Shown one piece after another: positions 8,083-16,388 of a stretch of DNA of 64,000 nucleotides. Under the pieces are notes generated by a model. It had not been told where the DNA came from, did not search any database, and saw nothing but the letters and a program-made list of their open reading frames with translations. The stretch is from Solirubrobacterales bacterium (GTDB lineage Bacteria; Actinomycetota; Thermoleophilia; Solirubrobacterales; 70-9). A program made the translations under genes and the position numbers. The stretch's first letter is position 1. Each line of letters opens with the position of its first letter. The stretch spans positions 1 through 64,000 of the forward strand of contig DATMZR010000019.1 of assembly GCA_035573435.1 (NCBI GenBank). The letters run 5' to 3'.

Positions 8083-9843
8083 TCAGTCGTCGAACAGGGC
8101 GTAGCCGTACTCGCCGCGCCTGTAGGCGAGCTTGGCGATTGCCGACATCCGGTCGTCGTCGTTGCGTTCGAGCTGATCGAACCGGGAGCGAACGCGATCT
8201 GTCGCCCGGGCGCAGAAGGTCTCTGCGATGTAGCGCTCCTGGCCCGAGGGCTCCACGCCCTGCTCGTCGAAGATCGAAGTGACCCTGGAGAGCACGGCGA
8301 TCTGGGCGAAGATGTCGGCAATCGAGTCGGCGAGGCGCTTCTGGGCGAACTGGCGGTGGACGATCTCCCGTTTGTGCTTGCGGAGCAGCGACTCTGAGAC
8401 ATCGCGCAGCTCCTTGACCTGATCGGAGACGGACTCTGCGTGCCTGGAGAGCTCAGGGTGCGCCCGGCTGATCCGGTGAGGGCGCACCTCGCGCTGGATC
8501 CTGCCGCCGAAGTAGTCGATCAGCACCCCGATCGAACCGATCGGATCCGCGAGTCCCACCTCGCCGAGGCCCGAGAGCTTCTCGCCTAGCGGCTTCAGGC
8601 CGGAGAGCGCGACGAAGGCTCGCAGCACGTCGTTCGCGCCTTCGAAGATCGGGAAGATCCGGATGTCGCGGAGGACCTTCTCGAACGGCTGGGTGCGCAG
8701 GTATCCCTCGCCCCCCTTGAGCTGGAGGGCGCGGTTGGCCGCGTACCACAGGAACTCCGTCCCGGAGACCTTGGAGACCGCCGACTCCAGCGAGTAGTCG
8801 GGCACCCCCGCATCCACCAGGCCGCAGGTGAGGTAGCACATCGCCTCGAGCCCAAACAGGTGGGAGACCATCCAGCCGATCTTGTCCTGGACCAGTTCGA
8901 AGTCGGCCAGGGCATGGCCGAACTGTTGCCGTTCCTTGACGTGGTCAATGGCCATGTCCAGCAGCCACTTGGCGGCCCCAACTGAGCCGGTCCCGAGCCC
9001 GATGCGGCCGTTGTTGAGGATCTCCATCGCGATGTGGAACCCCTCGCCCGGCTCACCGAGCACGTTCTCCGGCGACACCCGCACGTCCTTGAAGTAGAGG
9101 CGCCGGAGGTCGTTGCCTCGCAGCCCCATGGTGTCGTAGCGCTCGCCCACCTCGAAGCCCTTCATTCCCGCCTCGACGATCAACGCGATGTGGCGCTCGG
9201 TGCCGTCCACCTCGCAGCGGGCGAAGGTCGTGAAGACCGAGCCCGTGCCACCGTTGCCGATGAACCGCTTCTCCCCGTTCAGCAACCAGGAGCCGTCGGC
9301 CTGCTGGACCGCGCGGCTGGTGATGTGGTAGGCGTCCGAGCCGGCGTTCGGCTCGGTCAGCGCGAACCCCGCCAGCTTGCGGCCGGCGGCGAGGTCGGGG
9401 AGGAAGCGCTCCTTCTGCTCCTCGGTGCCGAACAGGTGAATGCCCTTGAAGCCGATCGACTGGTGGACTCCCAGGACGATCGACAGCGTGGCGTCGATCC
9501 GCGCAAAGGCCTCGAACACGCGCGCATAGCCGGTTTGCGAGAGGCCCTGGCCGCCGTAGCGCTCGGGGACATACAGGCCACACAGGCCACGCTCGCCGAG
9601 CTCGCGGATCACGTCGTCGCCGATCCAGCGCTCTTCCTCGATCCTGCGCGGGTCGAGCCGCGAGCCGAGCTCATCGGCTGCCGCAATCAGCGCCCGCACC
9701 CGCTCCTGCTCCGCCGCGTCGGGCTGCGGCCATGGAAAGACGAGGTCCTCGTGGATCTCGCCGAGGAACAGCGACTTCGCGAAGGATGAACACGGCTGCT
9801 CCGTCCGCGCTCGCTCGACCCTCGCCTCGGTCGCGGCTTCCAT
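8083..9843 (-). CDS. Acyl-CoA dehydrogenase, very-long-chain type
   Basis: A flavoprotein of 586 residues from ATG 9841-9843; an upstream ATG at 9888 would add 15. It oxidises acyl-CoA to trans-2-enoyl-CoA and passes electrons to ETF, whose genes are at 61-63 kb. FAD/substrate motifs include FALTEPNAGSDA and GEKRFIGNGGTG. The catalytic Glu is in IFEGANDVLRAF, close to the VLCAD/ACAD9 form. A C-terminal extension of about 170 residues beyond the core also fits VLCAD/ACAD9. The shorter start is preferred because the -10 TACCCT ends 7 nt before it. Confidence 0.9.
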   Translation of the reverse strand: MEAATEARVERARTEQPCSSFAKSLFLGEIHEDLVFPWPQPDAAEQERVRALIAAADELGSRLDPRRIEEERWIGDDVIRELGERGLCGLYVPERYGGQGLSQTGYARVFEAFARIDATLSIVLGVHQSIGFKGIHLFGTEEQKERFLPDLAAGRKLAGFALTEPNAGSDAYHITSRAVQQADGSWLLNGEKRFIGNGGTGSVFTTFARCEVDGTERHIALIVEAGMKGFEVGERYDTMGLRGNDLRRLYFKDVRVSPENVLGEPGEGFHIAMEILNNGRIGLGTGSVGAAKWLLDMAIDHVKERQQFGHALADFELVQDKIGWMVSHLFGLEAMCYLTCGLVDAGVPDYSLESAVSKVSGTEFLWYAANRALQLKGGEGYLRTQPFEKVLRDIRIFPIFEGANDVLRAFVALSGLKPLGEKLSGLGEVGLADPIGSIGVLIDYFGGRIQREVRPHRISRAHPELSRHAESVSDQVKELRDVSESLLRKHKREIVHRQFAQKRLADSIADIFAQIAVLSRVTSIFDEQGVEPSGQERYIAETFCARATDRVRSRFDQLERNDDDRMSAIAKLAYRRGEYGYALFDD

Positions 9844-9850
9844 CAACGCG

Positions 9851-9860
9851 AGGGTACCCT
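9851..9860. promoter_or_regulatory. Palindromic -10 box shared by two divergent leaderless genes
   Basis: AGGGTACCCT is a perfect palindrome giving TACCCT on both strands. It ends 7 nt from the acyl-CoA dehydrogenase ATG and 8 nt from the capA-like ATG. Confidence 0.6.
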
Positions 9861-9868
9861 GCGACGCG

Positions 9869-11077
9869 ATGCACGGGCCCGGCTCCAACCCGGCGCCCCA
9901 GCGCCGGCGTCCGATCCCGGCCGTCTACCGGCGCCGCCGGCTGGCGGCGCTCGCGCTCGTCGTCGCTCTGGTCGTCGCCGTGATCTTCGCCACGCGCGAC
10001 GGTGGAGGAGGACAGTCGTCGGTGCGCGAGATCGTGCGGGCCCAGCGCGAGGCCCAGCCGGTGCGCTTCACGATCGAGGCGAGCGGCGACCTGTTGATCC
10101 ACACAGCGGTCTGGGAGCGCGCCCTGGCCCTGGGCGGCTCCGACTACGACTTCGCCCCCCTGTTCGATGCGATCAAGCCCTATGTAGCCGGCGCCGACCT
10201 GGCTCTCTGCCACGTCGAGACGCCGATGACCGCGGCCCCGCCGGCGAGCTACCCGATCTTCAACACCCCGCCGGAGCTGGCCCGGGGGATTGCGGCGACC
10301 GGTTGGGATGCCTGCGATACGGCCTCGAACCACTCCCTGGACCAGGCGCAGACCGGGGTCGATCAGACCGGCAAGGCGCTCGACCACGTCGGCGTCGAGC
10401 ACACCGGTTCCTTTCCGTCGTCCGGGGCGCGCCGCAAGCCGGTCATCGTCAACGTCCACGGCGTCAAGGTCGCTCTGCTGGCCTATACCACGGACACCAA
10501 CGGGATCCCGCTGCCCCACCCGTGGTCGGTCAACATCGCCAGCCGCGCGCGAGTGCTCGCCGACGCGCGCCGGGCGCGACGGATGGGCGCCGAGGCGGTG
10601 ATCGTCAACCTCCACTGGGGTGGTGAGATCGTTCCCGAGTACCAGTCCCAGCCCAGCTCCGCGCAGCTTCAGCTGGTGAAGAGGCTCACCGCATCCGGCC
10701 TGATCACGGCGATCGTCGGGCAGGGCCCGCACGCCGTGCAGCCGATCGAGCGGGTCAACGGGAGGTTCGTCGTCTTCAGCGAGGGCAACCTGGTCTCGAA
10801 CCAAAGCCCCGAGGCGGGGTTGCCGGAGTCGAGCCAGGACGGGCTGATCGCGCTGCTCGACTGCGTCGCCACGGGCGCCAAGGTGGAGGTGCGCGGAGTG
10901 CGGTACGTGCCGGTGTTCGTCAACCACCCCGACTACCGGGTGCTGCCCATCGGCGACGCGATCAAGCGGGGCGATGGCGACCCGGCCCTGCTGCGCGGGT
11001 CCTATGAGCGGACCGTCAGCGTCGCCGGACGGGGCCGGGGAATCGAGCCGGTGCCCCCGAAACTGCCCAGCCACTGA
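9869..11077 (+). CDS. CapA family metallophosphatase-fold protein
   Basis: A 402-residue protein. A basic N-terminus is followed by one hydrophobic helix (about 28-46) acting as signal anchor, then a CapA/PGA_cap domain. Visible family motifs are GDLLIH, CDTASNHSLDQ, VNLHWGGEIVPEYQ and GQGPHAVQPIERVNGRFVVFSEGN, containing the conserved His/Asn/Asp metal ligands. The family is named for poly-gamma-glutamate capsule synthesis, but most actinobacterial members are uncharacterised. No other capsule genes (CapB, CapC) lie here, so a general extracellular phosphoesterase role is equally possible. Confidence 0.88.
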   Translation: MHGPGSNPAPQRRRPIPAVYRRRRLAALALVVALVVAVIFATRDGGGGQSSVREIVRAQREAQPVRFTIEASGDLLIHTAVWERALALGGSDYDFAPLFDAIKPYVAGADLALCHVETPMTAAPPASYPIFNTPPELARGIAATGWDACDTASNHSLDQAQTGVDQTGKALDHVGVEHTGSFPSSGARRKPVIVNVHGVKVALLAYTTDTNGIPLPHPWSVNIASRARVLADARRARRMGAEAVIVNLHWGGEIVPEYQSQPSSAQLQLVKRLTASGLITAIVGQGPHAVQPIERVNGRFVVFSEGNLVSNQSPEAGLPESSQDGLIALLDCVATGAKVEVRGVRYVPVFVNHPDYRVLPIGDAIKRGDGDPALLRGSYERTVSVAGRGRGIEPVPPKLPSH

Positions 11078-11120
11078 GCGATTGGGTACCCATAGGGGCC
11101 CGAATGTTTCGGTCGAAGGC

Positions 11121-11140
11121 AAAAGCCCCCAATCGGGGGC
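11121..11140 (-). terminator. Rho-independent terminator of the hydroxyglutarate oxidase gene
   Basis: On the minus strand GCCCCC-GATT-GGGGGC is followed by TTTT. It sits about 125 nt after the oxidase stop. Confidence 0.6.
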
Positions 11141-11160
11141 AAGGTATGCCCGCTGAGACG

Positions 11161-11200
11161 CTCCCGGAGTGTGACCACAAATGTGGTTACAAGACGGGAG
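11161..11200. repeat. Nested inverted repeat in the convergent 185-bp gap
   Basis: Outer arms CTCCCG (11161-11166) and CGGGAG (11195-11200) enclose GTGACCACA (11171-11179) and TGTGGTTAC (11182-11190), which pair except for one G-T. It may terminate the capA-like transcript, or be a protein site. I see no gene in 11078-11262. Confidence 0.45.
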
Positions 11201-11262
11201 GGTGTCCGGGAGGGCCCGTAGACCGGCCCAGGGGATCGGCAAGGACGAAGCCGCAGTTGTCG

Positions 11263-12498
11263 CTACTCGATCAGCTCGTTCGCCTCGTCGGCGATCACGC
11301 GGGCCAGGGCCAGCGAGGAGGTGGCCGCGGGCGAGGGAGCGTTGCGAACGTGCACCGCCCGCTCGGTGCGGTGGACGACGAAGTCGTCGACCAGCGAGCC
11401 GTCGCGTGCGACCGCCTGGGCGCGCACGCCGGCCGGACCGGGACGCACATCCGCCGCCCGCAGTTCGGGGACGAAGCGCCGCAGCTCGCCGACGAAGGCC
11501 TTGCGACTCGCGGCTGGGCCGAGCTCACCCGCCGCGGTGTGCCAGTGATCACGCAGCAGCCGCCAGGTGCCGGGCCAGGTGAGGGTCTCGGCCAGGTCGC
11601 GCGGGCTGACCCGCTCCAAGCGGTAGGCGTCGCGGGCCCCGACCAGCAACGCCGACGGGCCCAGCAACACCTCATTGTCGATGCGCCGGGTCAGGTGCAT
11701 GCCGAGAAAGGGGAGATCGGGGTCCGGGACCGGGTAGATGCTGCCCCGGACAAGCTCTCGGCGCTCCGGTTTGAGGCGCAGGTAGGCCCCCCGAAAGGGA
11801 ATGATGCGCGGCTCAGCCGGGGCGCCGCAGGCGGCGGCGAGGCGGTCCGACCACGCTCCCGCACAGCAGATCGCCGCCGCGGCCCTGATCGTGCCCGTTG
11901 GGTGGTCGATCGCGATCGATTTGGCCTCCGCTGACAGCGACACCCCGGCACACCCCGTGACCACCCGCCCACCGCGGCGCTCCAGCTCGGCGGCGAAGCT
12001 CGCCGCCACCCGCGCGAAGTCGACGACGCCGGTGGCGGGAGAGTGAAGGGCCGCGATCCCGGTGGCGTGCGGCTCGATCTCGCGTAGCTCTTCGGCTTCG
12101 ATCCGGCGCAGTCCCGGGACCTGATTCGCCTGCCCTCGGCGCTCCAGCTCGTCGAGCGCCTCCAGCTCATCGTCGGCGGTCGCGACGATCAGCTTGCCGT
12201 TCCTTGCCGTCGGGATCCCGTGCTCGTTGCAGTAGGAGTAGAGCTCCCTGGAGCCTGCCACGCACAGCCGGGCCTTGAGCGAGCCGGGCCGGTAGTAGAC
12301 CCCGGCGTGGATCACGCCGCTGGTCCTGCCGCTCTGGTGAGCCGCGATCCTCGACTCGCGCTCGAGCACCACCACCCGCAGGTCGTCGTGGCGCCGGACG
12401 AGCTCCCTCGCCGTGGCGAGGCCGACGATCCCCGCGCCGATCACGACCACGTCGCAGGTCGTGGGCGGCGATTCGGGCGCTGGGGTTCGCGGCGTCAC
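11263..12498 (-). CDS. lhgO: L-2-hydroxyglutarate oxidase
   Basis: A 411-residue FAD enzyme of the DAO/LhgO family that oxidises L-2-hydroxyglutarate to 2-oxoglutarate, a metabolite-repair reaction. The Rossmann motif GAGIVGLATA lies at residues 21-30. The family-typical HQSGRTSGVIHAGVYYRPGS follows, and later IIPFRGAYLRLKPE and PFLGMHLTRRIDNEVLLGPS. The GTG start at 12496-12498 is chosen because the -10 TAGCGT ends 7 nt before it. Divergent from DNA ligase. Electron acceptor unknown; quinone is usual. Confidence 0.9.
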   Translation of the reverse strand: MTPRTPAPESPPTTCDVVVIGAGIVGLATARELVRRHDDLRVVVLERESRIAAHQSGRTSGVIHAGVYYRPGSLKARLCVAGSRELYSYCNEHGIPTARNGKLIVATADDELEALDELERRGQANQVPGLRRIEAEELREIEPHATGIAALHSPATGVVDFARVAASFAAELERRGGRVVTGCAGVSLSAEAKSIAIDHPTGTIRAAAAICCAGAWSDRLAAACGAPAEPRIIPFRGAYLRLKPERRELVRGSIYPVPDPDLPFLGMHLTRRIDNEVLLGPSALLVGARDAYRLERVSPRDLAETLTWPGTWRLLRDHWHTAAGELGPAASRKAFVGELRRFVPELRAADVRPGPAGVRAQAVARDGSLVDDFVVHRTERAVHVRNAPSPAATSSLALARVIADEANELIE

Positions 12499-12505
12499 CC
12501 GCGGG

Positions 12506-12536
12506 ACGCTATCCGGGAGGGCATCGCGCGTACCAT
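12506..12536. promoter_or_regulatory. Divergent leaderless -10 boxes, lhgO / DNA ligase
   Basis: The minus strand has TAGCGT (12506-12511), 7 nt before the lhgO GTG. The plus strand has TACCAT (12531-12536), 10 nt before the ligase GTG. Confidence 0.55.
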
Positions 12537-12546
12537 CGCTTTCGCC

Positions 12547-13518
12547 GTGGCCCTGCCGTTGAAGCCCCCAGTGCAGCCCCAGCTGGCCCTCTCCCGCAAG
12601 GAGATTCCGGAGGGCGAGGAATGGGTGTACGAGCCGAAGTTCGACGGCTTCCGCGTGCTCGTGTTCGTGGACGGCGAGGACCTCTACCTTCAGTCCCGCA
12701 CGGGCAAGCCGCTGCTTCGCTACTTCCCCGAGCTCGATTTCCCTGCGGGCCGTTACGTGCTGGATGGCGAGTTGGTGATCCTCGACAAGGACGGCCGGGA
12801 GGAGTTCGACGCGCTCCAGAACCGCCTCCACCCGGCGGAGTCGCGCGTGCGGATGCTCGCGGCCTCGACGCCGGCACGGTTCCGGGCATTCGACCTGCTT
12901 GCGGAGGGAGGCGAGAAGCTGCTCGCCAGGCCCTTCGCTGAGCGTCGCGAGCGCCTCCAATCATTGGTCGCCGGTCTCGGAGGGCGCAAGAAGTCCGTCG
13001 CCGGCTCCGTCGAGCTGACGCCGCTGGCGGCCAGGCTCGCCAAGGCCGCCCCCTGGCTCGAGTCGGGCGAGGGCGTGATCGCGAAGCAGCTGGATGCCCC
13101 GTACCGCCCCGGCGAGCGCAAGGGGATGGTGAAGGTGAAGCGGGTGCGAACCGCGGACTGCGTCGTGGTCGGCTGGCGGCCCGGCAAGGAGGAGGGCACC
13201 GTCGGCTCGCTGATCCTGGGCCTGTACCAGCGCGGCCAGCTCCGAGTCGTGGGACACACCTCGGGCTTTCGGGCCAAGGAGAAGCGCGAACTTGTGGCCA
13301 GGCTGGCGCCGTACGAGACCGGCGAGCGAGGCTCCGGCGATCCAAGCCGGTGGTCGCACGACCGCGACCTGGAGTGGATCGAGCTGCGCCCCGAGCTCGT
13401 GGTCGAGGTCTCCTTCGATCACGTCAGCGACGGCCGCATCCGCCACGGCACCAAGGTCCTGCGCTGGCGCGACGACAAGGACCCGAAGGACTGCCGCTTC
13501 GACCAGCTCGCCCAGTGA
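12547..13518 (+). CDS. ATP-dependent DNA ligase (LigC-like)
   Basis: A 323-residue ligase. Nucleotidyl-transferase motif I EPKFDG places the adenylated lysine at Lys31. Later motifs include DGELVI, GEGVIAKQ and the motif V lysines in MVKVKRVRT. The OB-fold domain follows (about 215-320). There is no Ku, nuclease or primase domain, so it resembles the stand-alone LigC/LigB type used in repair, not a full LigD. GTG start supported by the -10 TACCAT upstream. It may share an operon with the crotonase (32-nt gap). Confidence 0.9.
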   Translation: MALPLKPPVQPQLALSRKEIPEGEEWVYEPKFDGFRVLVFVDGEDLYLQSRTGKPLLRYFPELDFPAGRYVLDGELVILDKDGREEFDALQNRLHPAESRVRMLAASTPARFRAFDLLAEGGEKLLARPFAERRERLQSLVAGLGGRKKSVAGSVELTPLAARLAKAAPWLESGEGVIAKQLDAPYRPGERKGMVKVKRVRTADCVVVGWRPGKEEGTVGSLILGLYQRGQLRVVGHTSGFRAKEKRELVARLAPYETGERGSGDPSRWSHDRDLEWIELRPELVVEVSFDHVSDGRIRHGTKVLRWRDDKDPKDCRFDQLAQ

Positions 13519-13550
13519 TCGGCCCCTGGCATTCGAACGGAGAGGAGCGC

Positions 13551-14465
13551 ATGGAGACCCTCAAGACGATGATCTACGAGCGCGACGGGCGCGTGGCGCG
13601 CATCACCCTGGACCGGCCCGAGCGAGGCAACGGGATCACGCTCGAGATGCCGCGTGAGCTGTCGGCCTGCGTCGAGCGGGCGAATCTGGACCCCGAGGTG
13701 CACGTCCTGGCCCTGTCCGGCAACGGCTCGGGCTTTTGCGGCGGCTACGACCTCGTCGCCTCCGCCGAGGCGATGAAGGAGGGGTTCGGAGCCGACGAGG
13801 CGCCCAGGGGCTCAGCGTTGGATCCGGCGGTGCAGGCGGCGAACCACGACCCGGATCGCGTCTGGGACCCGGTGGTCGACTTCCAGATGATGTCGCGGAA
13901 CGTGCGCGGCTTCATGAGCCTCTTCCACTCCGAGAAGCCGGTGCTCTGCAAGGTGCACGGCTTCTGCGTTGCCGGTGGCACCGACATGGCGCTTTGCTCT
14001 GACCTGCTGGTGGTCGAGGACGAGGCGAAGATCGGCTACCCGCCGGCTCGGATGTGGGGCGTGCCCACGACGGCGCTGTGGGCTTGGCGGATCGGGGCGG
14101 CCCGGGCGAAGCGGCTGCTCCTCACGGGCGACTCGATCTCGGGCACGGAGGCCGCCGAATGGGGGCTGGCCGCGGAGGTGGCGCCCGCCAATCGTCTCGA
14201 CCAGCGCTTCGAGGCGCTGCTCGGCCGAGTGGCGCGAGTGCCGGTCAACCAGCTCGTGATGCACAAGCTGCTCGTCAACCAGGCCGTCTACGCGCAGGGC
14301 CTGCACGCGACGCAGTTGCTCGGCACCTTCTTCGACGGCGTCGCCCGTCACACGCCCGAGGGCTACGCGTTCCAGCGCCGGGCGGCCGAGGCTGGATGGG
14401 GGGAGGCGGTCCGCGAGCGCGACGAGCCCTTCGGCGACCTCGGCCGCTCCACGTTCAAGGGGTAG
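13551..14465 (+). CDS. Crotonase / enoyl-CoA hydratase family protein
   Basis: A 304-residue crotonase-fold enzyme acting on an acyl-CoA. The oxyanion-hole segments are LSGNGSGFCGGYDL and VHGFCVAGGTDMALCSDLLV, followed by KIGYPPARMWGVPTT. An insertion of about 45 residues around 85-130 makes it longer than classic enoyl-CoA hydratases (about 260). The hydratase Glu pair is not clear, so the exact reaction is uncertain. The ribosome site GGAGAGGAG precedes the ATG. It probably takes part in fatty-acid or branched-chain acyl-CoA breakdown with the thiolases and dehydrogenase nearby. Confidence 0.87.
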   Translation: METLKTMIYERDGRVARITLDRPERGNGITLEMPRELSACVERANLDPEVHVLALSGNGSGFCGGYDLVASAEAMKEGFGADEAPRGSALDPAVQAANHDPDRVWDPVVDFQMMSRNVRGFMSLFHSEKPVLCKVHGFCVAGGTDMALCSDLLVVEDEAKIGYPPARMWGVPTTALWAWRIGAARAKRLLLTGDSISGTEAAEWGLAAEVAPANRLDQRFEALLGRVARVPVNQLVMHKLLVNQAVYAQGLHATQLLGTFFDGVARHTPEGYAFQRRAAEAGWGEAVRERDEPFGDLGRSTFKG

Positions 14466-14472
14466 CCACAGG

Positions 14473-14478
14473 TACTCT
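14473..14478 (+). promoter_or_regulatory. Leaderless -10 box of the thioesterase
   Basis: TACTCT ends 8 nt before the GTG start. Confidence 0.5.
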
Positions 14479-14486
14479 GCGCCGCC

Positions 14487-14912
14487 GTGGCCCGCGGCAA
14501 TCCCGAGATCACGCCGGAGTCGCTTCGCGCCCGGGTCGCCGGCAGCTTCCCTGCCGATTTGGGGGTGGAGCCGCTCGAGATCACCGACGATCGCTCGACC
14601 GGTCGGATCGTCGTCGACGCGCGCCACCTGCACCCCGGTGGGCTGGTCCACGGCGGCGCCTGGGTCGCGCTCGCCGACTCGGTCGCCGCCTGGCAAACCT
14701 TCCGGCACCTGCCACCCGGCTACAACTTCACCACCGTGGAGATGAAGCTGAACGTGTTCGCCGCCGGGCGCCCGGGGGACGAGCTGATCGCGACCGCCGA
14801 GCACCTCCATGCCGGGCGCAGCACCCACGTGGTCGAGGTTCGTGTGCGTAGCGCCGAGCGCCTGGTGGCGAACCTGTTGGTCACCCAGCTGGTGCTCGCC
14901 CCGCCGGACTGA
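14487..14912 (+). CDS. PaaI-type hotdog thioesterase
   Basis: A 141-residue single hotdog domain that would cleave an acyl- or aryl-CoA thioester. HPGGLVHGGAWVALADS (about residues 50-66) is the family's active-site helix with its HGG turn and acidic residue. GTG start with -10 TACTCT 8 nt upstream, so it can be transcribed apart from the crotonase 21 bp before it. It ends 7 nt before the convergent pyruvate kinase stop. Substrate unknown. Confidence 0.88.
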   Translation: MARGNPEITPESLRARVAGSFPADLGVEPLEITDDRSTGRIVVDARHLHPGGLVHGGAWVALADSVAAWQTFRHLPPGYNFTTVEMKLNVFAAGRPGDELIATAEHLHAGRSTHVVEVRVRSAERLVANLLVTQLVLAPPD

Positions 14913-14919
14913 CGAGGGG

Positions 14920-16383
14920 CTACGGCACCCGGTGGACCTCGAACATGTTGGTGCCCAGGTCCTGCCGAGGCAGCCCGGCGGTGACCCCGATCAGCTCGCC
15001 GCTTTGGGCAACTCCCTCTTCCTTGGCCAACCGGGCGCACTCGTCCAGCAGGGTGCGCAGGCTCGTCCAGTCCTCGGCGAGCGCGCAGCTGACTCCGAAC
15101 AGCAGGCGGAGCCGGCGCACGGTTTCGAGCCGCGGTGAGACGGCCAGCACCGGCACCCTCGGCCGGTGCGCCGAGACCAGCCGCGCCGTGCGGCCGCTGC
15201 GCGTCGGGACGACCACCGCGGCGAGCCCGAGCGTGTAGGTCGAGCCCACGGCCGCCCGGGCGACGGAGCCGGCGACGTCCGAAGCCTCGGTAGTGACGCG
15301 GTTGAACAGCCAGTCGCCGTACGGGAGGTCCGGCTCCGCCTCGCGGGCGATCCGGTCCATCATCCGCACCGCCTCCACCGGATACTCGCCCACGGCCGTC
15401 TCCTCCGACAGCATCACGGCGTCCGTCCCCTGGTAGATGGCGGCGGCCACATCCGAGACCTCCGCTCGGGTCGGTCGGGGCGACCCCACCATCGAGGCGA
15501 GCATCTGGGTCGCGGTGATCGAGGGCTTCGAGTGGCGCCCGGCCAGCGCCAGGAGCTGCCTTTGGACCACCGGCACCCGCTCGATCGCCATCTCGATGCC
15601 CAGGTCGCCGCGGGCCACCATGATCCCGCTCAAGGCCGCCCGAATGATCGCCTCGGCGTTTTCGGCCGCCTGCGGCTTCTCGATCTTGGCGATGAGCGGG
15701 ATGTCCGCTCCGGCGGCCCGAACGCGGCGCTCGACCGGCTCCAGGTCCTCGGCGCGGCGGACGAATGACACCGCAAGCAGGTCGATGCCCTGCTCGGCCG
15801 CGAAGTCCACCCAGTGCAGGTCGGTGTGGCCGGCGGACGGCAGCGGCACCTCCGTGCCCGGCAGGTTGATCCCCTGGTGCGAGGCGACCGGGCCCCCGAC
15901 CTCGACCGTGCAGCGAACGTCCCGGCCCTTCGCCCCGAGCACGCGCAGCCGCACACGGCCGTCGGCCAGGTAGACCTCGTCACCCTCGGAGACCGCCTCC
16001 GGCAGACCCTCCCACGAGACAGGCAGGTGAACGGTGCCGCCGATCTCCTCTCCCGTGGTCAGCGTCAACTCCGAGCCCGTGTGGAGCTCGACCACGCCTC
16101 CCTCGACCTCGTCGAGCCGCAGCTTTGGCCCCGGCAGGTCACCGAGCAGGCCGACCTCGCGGCCGGCGAGCTGCGAGGCCTCGCGCGCCCTGGCCACGGT
16201 CGCGGCGTGCTCGTCGCGGGCGCCGTGCGAGAAGTTGAGCCGGAAAACGTCGGCGCCCGCCCGGATCAGCTCCGTCATCCGCTCGATGGAGCGCGTGGCG
16301 GGCCCGATCGTGGCGACGATCTTGGTGCGCCGCCGCGCGGACGAGGCGGGGCCGGGAAGGGCTTGGCCGGGACTCGCCGCCAT
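14920..16383 (-). CDS. pyk: Pyruvate kinase
   Basis: A 487-residue glycolytic enzyme converting phosphoenolpyruvate and ADP to pyruvate and ATP. Motifs are complete: TKIVATIGPATRS, RLNFSHGARDEH, LIAKIEKPQ with the catalytic Lys, MVARGDLGIEM, ITATQMLASM and DAVMLSEETAVGEYP. The C-terminal regulatory domain follows from about 350. ATG at 16381-16383 lies 5 nt after the P-type ATPase stop, so the two form an operon. It converges on the thioesterase gene. Confidence 0.96.
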   Translation of the reverse strand: MAASPGQALPGPASSARRRTKIVATIGPATRSIERMTELIRAGADVFRLNFSHGARDEHAATVARAREASQLAGREVGLLGDLPGPKLRLDEVEGGVVELHTGSELTLTTGEEIGGTVHLPVSWEGLPEAVSEGDEVYLADGRVRLRVLGAKGRDVRCTVEVGGPVASHQGINLPGTEVPLPSAGHTDLHWVDFAAEQGIDLLAVSFVRRAEDLEPVERRVRAAGADIPLIAKIEKPQAAENAEAIIRAALSGIMVARGDLGIEMAIERVPVVQRQLLALAGRHSKPSITATQMLASMVGSPRPTRAEVSDVAAAIYQGTDAVMLSEETAVGEYPVEAVRMMDRIAREAEPDLPYGDWLFNRVTTEASDVAGSVARAAVGSTYTLGLAAVVVPTRSGRTARLVSAHRPRVPVLAVSPRLETVRRLRLLFGVSCALAEDWTSLRTLLDECARLAKEEGVAQSGELIGVTAGLPRQDLGTNMFEVHRVP

Positions 16384-16388
16384 CGCCG

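Noticed and set aside
9671-11242. Long open frame (over 500 codons) on the minus strand opposite the capA-like gene
   Set aside because: It is the antisense shadow of a clear CapA gene and the start of the acyl-CoA dehydrogenase gene; no domain appears in its translation.
11104-11934. Plus-strand frame starting in the convergent gap with a Cys-rich segment CDHKCGYKTGGCPGG
   Set aside because: The frame runs on antisense to the hydroxyglutarate oxidase; the Cys segment falls exactly on a nested inverted repeat, so it reflects the repeat, not a protein.
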